From Pirellulaceae bacterium (lineage in GTDB: Bacteria > Planctomycetota > Planctomycetia > Pirellulales > Pirellulaceae), in NCBI GenBank assembly GCA_013002105.1, contig JABDKS010000695.1, positions 1 through 6,924 on the forward strand: a stretch of DNA of 6,924 nt, written 5' to 3'. The translations under genes and the position numbers were made by a program. Below the pieces are notes generated by a model that was given only the letters and a program-made list of their open reading frames with translations, ran no database searches and was not told where the DNA came from. Below are positions 6,661-6,924 of the stretch, piece after piece (position 1 is the first letter of the stretch; each line of letters starts with the position of its first letter).

Positions 6661-6924
6661 GTGAACATCCAACCCAGTCAATACGGACCCTCCATTGCCG
6701 GCACTCCGCGGGCAGCCAATCGTGGTGGCCAATCCGATTCACAGTCCGCTGCGGCGACCGATCAAGTCAGCGCAAAAAACAAAATCGATTCGAAGAACCA
6801 AACGTCGGTTGACGCTGGAGACCAAACTCGCGATCGCGACGCCGATGGACGTCAATCACGTCATCGGCGGTCATCATCGCAAAACGAACATCCATCCGAA
6901 CACCAAGACGACGCCCCGATCGAT
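6661..6924 (+). CDS. N-terminal part of a hydrophilic, probably disordered protein of unknown function (partial)
   Basis: A frame without stop codons runs from GTG 6661 to the right edge, giving 88 residues of a longer protein. An in-frame GTG at 6655 would add two residues. The start is only 7-13 bases after the AsmA-like gene's stop, so it is probably in the same operon. No clear Shine-Dalgarno sequence is visible. The peptide opens MNIQPSQYGPSIAGTP and is then almost entirely Gln, Ser, Asp, Asn, Arg, Ala and Thr. It has no Leu, Phe, Trp or Cys and no signal peptide or membrane segment, so it should be soluble and unfolded over this stretch. A DRDADG motif (58-63) followed by Arg and His resembles the first half of a DxDxDG metal-binding loop but lacks the remaining ligand. 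I do not recognise a named family. The opening and the DRDADGR motif give an impression of a conserved planctomycete hypothetical protein, an unverified recollection. Confidence 0.6.
   Translation, partial: MNIQPSQYGPSIAGTPRAANRGGQSDSQSAAATDQVSAKNKIDSKNQTSVDAGDQTRDRDADGRQSRHRRSSSQNEHPSEHQDDAPID

Noticed and set aside
6832..6867. EF-hand or dockerin-like calcium loop at DRDADG
   Set aside because: The first three acidic ligands and Gly fit DxDxDG, but position 8 is Gln rather than hydrophobic and position 12 is Arg rather than Glu/Asp, in a disordered context.

Overview
The window looks like chromosomal DNA from a planctomycete, most likely of the Rhodopirellula/Pirellulales type. This is inferred from the style of the proteins and was not tested by a search. 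The clues are the long AsmA-like protein with planctomycete-style repeats, the divergent membrane protein with an 'SSKPPLYPT' motif and a large extracytoplasmic insert, frequent non-ATG starts, weak Shine-Dalgarno sequences, moderate GC content and a marked excess of CGATCG. There is no sign of a mobile element, phage, CRISPR array, tRNA or rRNA. All five recognisable genes lie on the + strand and fill almost the whole window.

Layout: (1) 3-197, the last 64 codons of an integral membrane protein, cut by the left edge. (2) 198-373, a non-coding leader with two small hairpins side by side. (3) 374-1426, a family 2 glycosyltransferase of the DPM1/GtrB/ArnC type (polyprenyl-phosphate sugar synthase) with two C-terminal membrane helices. 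(4) 1410-3044, overlapping the previous gene, a multi-pass membrane protein with features of a GT-C (ArnT/PMT-like) glycosyltransferase. (5) 3045-3125, a short spacer with a hairpin. (6) 3126-6647, a very large AsmA-like protein anchored in the membrane by one N-terminal helix and built from at least five related repeats before a classic AsmA C-terminal domain. (7) From about 6661 to the right edge, the start of a very hydrophilic, probably disordered protein of unknown function.

Working model (inference): the GT2 enzyme charges a polyprenyl phosphate with a sugar on the cytoplasmic face. The upstream membrane protein may help flip lipid-linked material, but only its tail is visible. The GT-C-like protein would transfer the sugar on the outer face. 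The AsmA-like protein, by analogy with TamB/YhdP/AsmA bridge-like proteins, could carry lipid or glycolipid across the periplasm. This would be a small envelope-glycolipid assembly and transport operon. The strongest candidates for something undescribed are the repeat architecture of the AsmA-like protein and the extracytoplasmic insert of the GT-C-like protein.
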